DNA of 64,000 nucleotides. Origin: a virus. A program made the position numbers and the translations under genes. Shown here piece by piece: positions 60,361-64,000 of the stretch (positions are counted from its first letter, which is position 1; every line of letters starts with the position of its first letter). A model generated the notes under the pieces. The model did no database searches, had not been told where the DNA came from, and saw only the letters and a program-made list of their open reading frames with translations. The stretch lies in the IMG/VR virus record IMGVR_UViG_3300022848_000011, positions 1-64,000 of that record. One strand, given 5' to 3'.

Positions 60361-62211
60361 ATGCCAATAAAAAGAAGACTAATTGATTATAATGTGTTCG
60401 AAAATATTGAAAGAAATAGTCTTTCAAACTACAGAACCGAATTAGAAGCTGCTGCCCCAGTTGTTGCAAAAGCACTTGGATCAGCACAAGCTGAATTAAA
60501 GAGCTATGGAAATGAAACAGCATTATATGAAACCATTGAAGGTAATCATATTTATGCAACTTTCAATATTCAAGACGGTTATGTAAATTTCGAAAACATT
60601 GAAGAGTTGGTTTTGAATGAAGAAAGTGAAATTCAAAGTCGTAAAGAGATTGTCAAAGATCTTCTAGAAGCCTTATTGGCTAACAAACCAGAAGTTGCCG
60701 ATCAAAAATTCAACGAATTCAATCATTTGCCAATTAGTAAAAGAACACTTGAAGAAGTTCGTAAACAGAGAGTTGTTCCTATTAGAAAAACAGTCAATGG
60801 CAAAACCAAAACTGTTGGTTATAAGAAAGCTAAGTGGGAAGTAAACCCTAAACACAAAGAATCTTCTGCTCTTACCAACAAGAGAATGAAAAGCAAGAAG
60901 AAAAATAATAAAAAATTGACCGATGGTCAAAAGAAAATGCGGTCTTTGAAAAGAAAAGCTGCTGGGCATGGTATTAACGAATGGGTCAAGTTAATTGGAA
61001 ATTTGAACAGCTACGTTGAATTTAGACTTATGACTCCAACCTTGAAAGAAACAAATGTCAAACACGACGTTAAAGGTAATGTTGTAGGTTTAAGAATACC
61101 TACCAGACAAATCGTTAACGAAGCAAAATTACTTCAATTTGATTGGGATACAATTAATACTGATTGCATTATCCTAAGAAAAAAAGCTAAGAAGTTGTCG
61201 GAAAATACCGAATTCTGTAATGCAGTTGCCAACCTCAAGAAACAAAATGCTCTATCCAATAATGAAGAATTGATGGAATCTTTGGAAGCTATTGTTGTTC
61301 AATTCCCACAAGTAATCTATCTGACTGAATCAGAATTATCCGTAGTTATTAAAGAAAGTTTAGAGTTCGTTCAAGCTTCTAATTATGATGATAACTCTTG
61401 TGATTTTATGGCAGAAGGTATCTTGCGTACTGCGTATGACACTTATACTGATAAAGTAAATGATATTTTAAAATTATCTGGAAGTCGCTTGTCGGAAGAA
61501 GCAGAAGATCCTTATTTAGATTTCTCGAAAACAGTTGCTGATTTTTATTCACACCTAGAAGAAGCATCCGAATTAGAAAAACAAGCTTTTGTTGATATCT
61601 ACGAAGCACTTCGTGAAGTTTATCAAATGGCTTATGAAGATGAAAATGAAGTTGTTCAATATGAAACAGCTACTCACTTAGATTTATTACTTCCAATTAT
61701 CAGAAATGAATCAGTCGCTGATCTAGATGTAATGGAAGCTGCATCCGATTGGTTGAAAGAGTTGTTAGAAACTAACTTGGAAACCCAAGCTTGGAATGTT
61801 TCTAATAAACCTCACATGACTCTTAATGGAGATCACCCAGAATTAGCTAATAAAGCTAGAAAGTCATACTCGCCAGCTTCTGATTTCTCAGGAGATTGGG
61901 GTGATAATGCACCAGCTAGTGATGGAAGCAGCTACAGAGGAAGTGAAGCAGATGAAATGAGATCTGGTTCATGGGGTAACTTGGGTGGAGATACTTATCC
62001 AGAATTAAGTAATCCATACGTTCCAAAACCTTTTGGTGATTATAAGATGAAAGGTGAAAAGTCTGTGGAAGACGATAATGATACCCTAGCTTATAAAGGT
62101 GGAAATGATACATGGCCTAGCTTGAAAAATACAGTATCTCCAAATGCAGAAACTCCACAAAGCTATAAAATGAATCATGGAAAAGAAGACGATTTAGTAG
62201 TTGACCAATAA
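60361..62211 (+). CDS. Abundant head or prohead-associated protein
   Basis: The 616-residue protein lies between portal and prohead protease, where T4 has genes 67 and 68. Its codons have more G/C at third positions than the surrounding genes and the ribosome site is strong, so expression is probably high. The N-terminal half contains helices and a very basic stretch (KMRSLKRKAAGHGINEWVK preceded by KSKKKNNKKL). The middle is acidic and helical. The C-terminus is Gly/Ser/Trp/Asp-rich. No family was recognised. It could be a core, decoration or internal head protein. Confidence 0.6.
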   Translation: MPIKRRLIDYNVFENIERNSLSNYRTELEAAAPVVAKALGSAQAELKSYGNETALYETIEGNHIYATFNIQDGYVNFENIEELVLNEESEIQSRKEIVKDLLEALLANKPEVADQKFNEFNHLPISKRTLEEVRKQRVVPIRKTVNGKTKTVGYKKAKWEVNPKHKESSALTNKRMKSKKKNNKKLTDGQKKMRSLKRKAAGHGINEWVKLIGNLNSYVEFRLMTPTLKETNVKHDVKGNVVGLRIPTRQIVNEAKLLQFDWDTINTDCIILRKKAKKLSENTEFCNAVANLKKQNALSNNEELMESLEAIVVQFPQVIYLTESELSVVIKESLEFVQASNYDDNSCDFMAEGILRTAYDTYTDKVNDILKLSGSRLSEEAEDPYLDFSKTVADFYSHLEEASELEKQAFVDIYEALREVYQMAYEDENEVVQYETATHLDLLLPIIRNESVADLDVMEAASDWLKELLETNLETQAWNVSNKPHMTLNGDHPELANKARKSYSPASDFSGDWGDNAPASDGSSYRGSEADEMRSGSWGNLGGDTYPELSNPYVPKPFGDYKMKGEKSVEDDNDTLAYKGGNDTWPSLKNTVSPNAETPQSYKMNHGKEDDLVVDQ

Positions 62212-62225
62212 TAAAGGAAGGTATT

Positions 62226-62975
62226 ATGAAAATATTATTAGAACATAGTTCCATCCCTGGTACTACTTACGAAGAAAGCTTGATTTGTGGAAGTGGAGGT
62301 TTCGTTTTTAATGAAATGGATTTCCACGAATCTTCTAATTCGGGAGTTTGTAAATTCCGTGGTAAGTTCCAAGAAGCTGGAGCCGTAAATAAAAATAAAA
62401 GAATCTATCCATACGAAGTCTTAGAATCAAATGTTAAAGGTTTGAACGAAGCTATTGCAAGTGGAGGATTATGTGGTGAATTAGATCACCCAACCGATAG
62501 TATAATTCACTTTGCTAACGCTTCCCATAAAGTTACCAAACTATGGTGGGAAGGAAAAGTTTTAATGGGTGAAGGAATTATATTAAATACACCTGCCGGT
62601 AAAATACTCAAGGCACTTATTAATGATGATGTAAGAATCGGAATTAGTAGCCGAGGAGTAGGAAACGGAAGAGTTAACGAACAAGGAATATTAGTTATTG
62701 GAGAAAGTTATAAATTAATAACTTTTGATGCAGTAGCTGACCCTTCGACGAATAAAGCATTCCAAAAAAGAATAAACGCTAACGAAAATATACTACCACA
62801 ACAAATAATAACTAATAATTTTCAAGATAATTTTAATAAAAATGATAATACTTGTATAAATAATAGACAACAAGAATCCAACGTAGCCAGCGGGGTTACA
62901 AAAGAATTGTTGTTAGCTGCAATCGGCGGCATCCTTAAAAAGGATCTTAACGAAACTAGGTCGAGGTTAAGTTAA
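62226..62975 (+). CDS. Prohead core protease (gp21-like)
   Basis: The 249-residue protein has the gp21/U9 prohead protease signature: VCKFRGKFQEAGAVNKNKRIYP, then GGLCGELDHPTD with catalytic His88, and RIGISSRGVG with Ser141/142 as the nucleophile. It cleaves capsid, scaffold and internal proteins during maturation, in T4 after L/I-x-E. The C-terminal 50 residues are Gln/Asn-rich and may be removed. It is preceded by AAGGAAGG and followed by the scaffold gene at 1 bp. Confidence 0.93.
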   Translation: MKILLEHSSIPGTTYEESLICGSGGFVFNEMDFHESSNSGVCKFRGKFQEAGAVNKNKRIYPYEVLESNVKGLNEAIASGGLCGELDHPTDSIIHFANASHKVTKLWWEGKVLMGEGIILNTPAGKILKALINDDVRIGISSRGVGNGRVNEQGILVIGESYKLITFDAVADPSTNKAFQKRINANENILPQQIITNNFQDNFNKNDNTCINNRQQESNVASGVTKELLLAAIGGILKKDLNETRSRLS

Positions 62976-62976
62976 C

Positions 62977-63903
62977 ATGGAAAAATTAATAGAAGCTCTC
63001 ACTAAACTTCTGCCAGAAGATCAACTGCAACAAATCGATGAGATTAAAGCAGCCGTCGAGCAGGAGTTATCTTCTTATAAAGAAGAACTTGAGAAAGAAT
63101 ACAACGCAAAACTTGATGAAGCTTACGAGCAATTGCAATCTGAAATTAAAGAAACAGAAGATACTGCTACTAAAGGTTATCAAGAAGCCCACACAATTAT
63201 TGAAGACCTTCGTAGAAGACTTCAAACACAACAAAATGAATTTGAAGCTACTATGCATGAAGAATATGAAGAAGCTTACAAAGTTATTGAAGAAGAAAGA
63301 AAGAAGAATGAAACCATTGAAGAAGACTTGTATTCAAGATTCGAAAATGATCTCACCGAAATGAAGAGTTATATGGTTGAAAAAATCACTGACTATCTAG
63401 AATTCAAAAATATTGACATCTACGAAAATGCTCGAAGAGATATTTTGAATGATCCAAGATTGGTCGAACATAAAGTTGTTCTTGATAGAATTACTAATGA
63501 ATTGTCCGATTATATTGACCATGATCAATTTGCTATTATCAATTCAAATAAGATTGAAGAAGCTACTAAAGAAAACGAAACACTTCGCTCAACCTTAAGA
63601 AGATTAGAAGCAAAGAATATTAACCTTGATACAAGAAACAAGAAACTCGATGAAGCTGTTCGTGGTCTTCAAAGTGTTATCAATGAAAGCAAAGTGAATG
63701 AAGAGAAAGAAAGAGAAGTATTGGCAGAGAATGTGTCGGGGAGAGGTAATACCGTTTCTAAAGATCGTTTAGAAATCGTCAAGGAATCAGTTAGTCCTAC
63801 AGTCGAAACTGTAGAAGGAACCGATTCTACATTGTCAGAAGCATTCAATCAAGCTGACTTAGAGCAGATGAGAAGAATTGCCGGTGTGACAAACAAAAAC
63901 TAA
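62977..63903 (+). CDS. Prohead scaffold/core protein (gp22-like)
   Basis: The 308-residue protein is almost entirely coiled coil (about 10-235), highly charged (Glu/Lys/Gln), and lies between prohead protease and the major capsid gene, which is the T4 21-22-23 order. Such core proteins shape the prohead and are later cleaved to peptides. The C-terminal 70 residues contain LSEAFNQADLEQMRRIAG, a typical end that may bind the capsid. No membrane or catalytic motif was found. Confidence 0.88.
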   Translation: MEKLIEALTKLLPEDQLQQIDEIKAAVEQELSSYKEELEKEYNAKLDEAYEQLQSEIKETEDTATKGYQEAHTIIEDLRRRLQTQQNEFEATMHEEYEEAYKVIEEERKKNETIEEDLYSRFENDLTEMKSYMVEKITDYLEFKNIDIYENARRDILNDPRLVEHKVVLDRITNELSDYIDHDQFAIINSNKIEEATKENETLRSTLRRLEAKNINLDTRNKKLDEAVRGLQSVINESKVNEEKEREVLAENVSGRGNTVSKDRLEIVKESVSPTVETVEGTDSTLSEAFNQADLEQMRRIAGVTNKN

Positions 63904-63925
63904 TAATTTTTTCTAGAGGAAAATA

Positions 63926-64000
63926 ATGTCTAATTTTAACGCAGAATTTTTTAATGAAGCTACTAAGCTTGAAAGCAGTTGGAAACAGACTGGTCTTTTA
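63926..64000 (+). CDS. Major capsid protein, N-terminal fragment (gp23-like)
   Basis: Only 25 codons are in the window: MSNFNAEFFNEATKLESSWKQ and then TGLL. The gene follows the scaffold by 22 bp with TAGAGGAAAATA before the ATG, a strong site. The identity rests on gene order (protease, scaffold, capsid) and the helical start with Trp. The remainder lies beyond the window edge. Confidence 0.8.
   Translation, partial: MSNFNAEFFNEATKLESSWKQTGLL

Noticed and set aside
1-64000. tRNA or rRNA genes
   Set aside because: I looked in the intergenic gaps for cloverleaf-like sequences and found none; gaps are short and AT-rich. A covariance-model search would settle this.

Overview
This window is part of a large, AT-rich (by eye about one-third G+C), contractile-tailed bacteriophage genome with T4-like architecture. 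The evidence is a continuous run of recognisable virion genes. The tail side has a tape measure, gp53-like wedge, gpD/gp27-like hub, gp5/VgrG-like spike, gp25, a J/gp6-like wedge and a gpI/gp7-like protein. The head side has a large terminase, portal, gp21-like prohead protease, gp22-like scaffold and the first 25 codons of the major capsid protein. The standard genetic code fits throughout. No tRNA, rRNA or CRISPR array was found. A DUF3568-like lipoprotein and a GT9-like glycosyltransferase suggest a Gram-negative host, but this is inference.

Layout. (1) 1-6030, minus strand: a TnpB gene that seems to have truncated an RmlD-like sugar reductase gene, then a glycosyltransferase-like gene, a PD-(D/E)XK-like protein, a CCA-adding-enzyme homologue with altered catalytic residues, a virion-like protein and a coiled-coil membrane protein. 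(2) 6110-24358, plus strand: a possible small terminase, unknown virion genes, a 1947-residue tape measure, and the baseplate genes in conserved order. (3) 24358-34338, plus: tail fibre region with three consecutive proteins sharing an N-terminal domain and PKD-like modules, one built of about 38 eleven-residue repeats, with glycosyltransferase-like genes interleaved. (4) 34311-39594: small genes, a probably abundant structural protein, a GT9-like transferase, an actin-like ATPase and an acidic repeat protein. (5) 39591-53587, mostly minus with alternating plus genes: a large unknown protein, primase, Cas4/RecB-like nuclease, then an accessory block encoding peptidases of four unrelated types (trypsin-like, papain/C39-like, HExxH gluzincin, M28), a lipoprotein, a ferritin-like protein and membrane proteins. 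(6) 53643-64000: a TerL-like paralogue without a nuclease domain, the full TerL, an intein-containing portal, an unknown abundant head protein, protease, scaffold and the start of the capsid gene.

How the genes work together. Groups 2, 3 and 6 build the particle. Several minus-strand proteins have short N-termini that resemble T4 capsid-targeting peptides with L-x-E sites, so they could be packaged into the head, cut by the gp21-like protease and delivered with the DNA. The peptidase and lipoprotein block has signal-anchor N-termini and probably acts at the host envelope, in lysis, defence evasion, superinfection exclusion or host-surface remodelling. The sequence does not say which.
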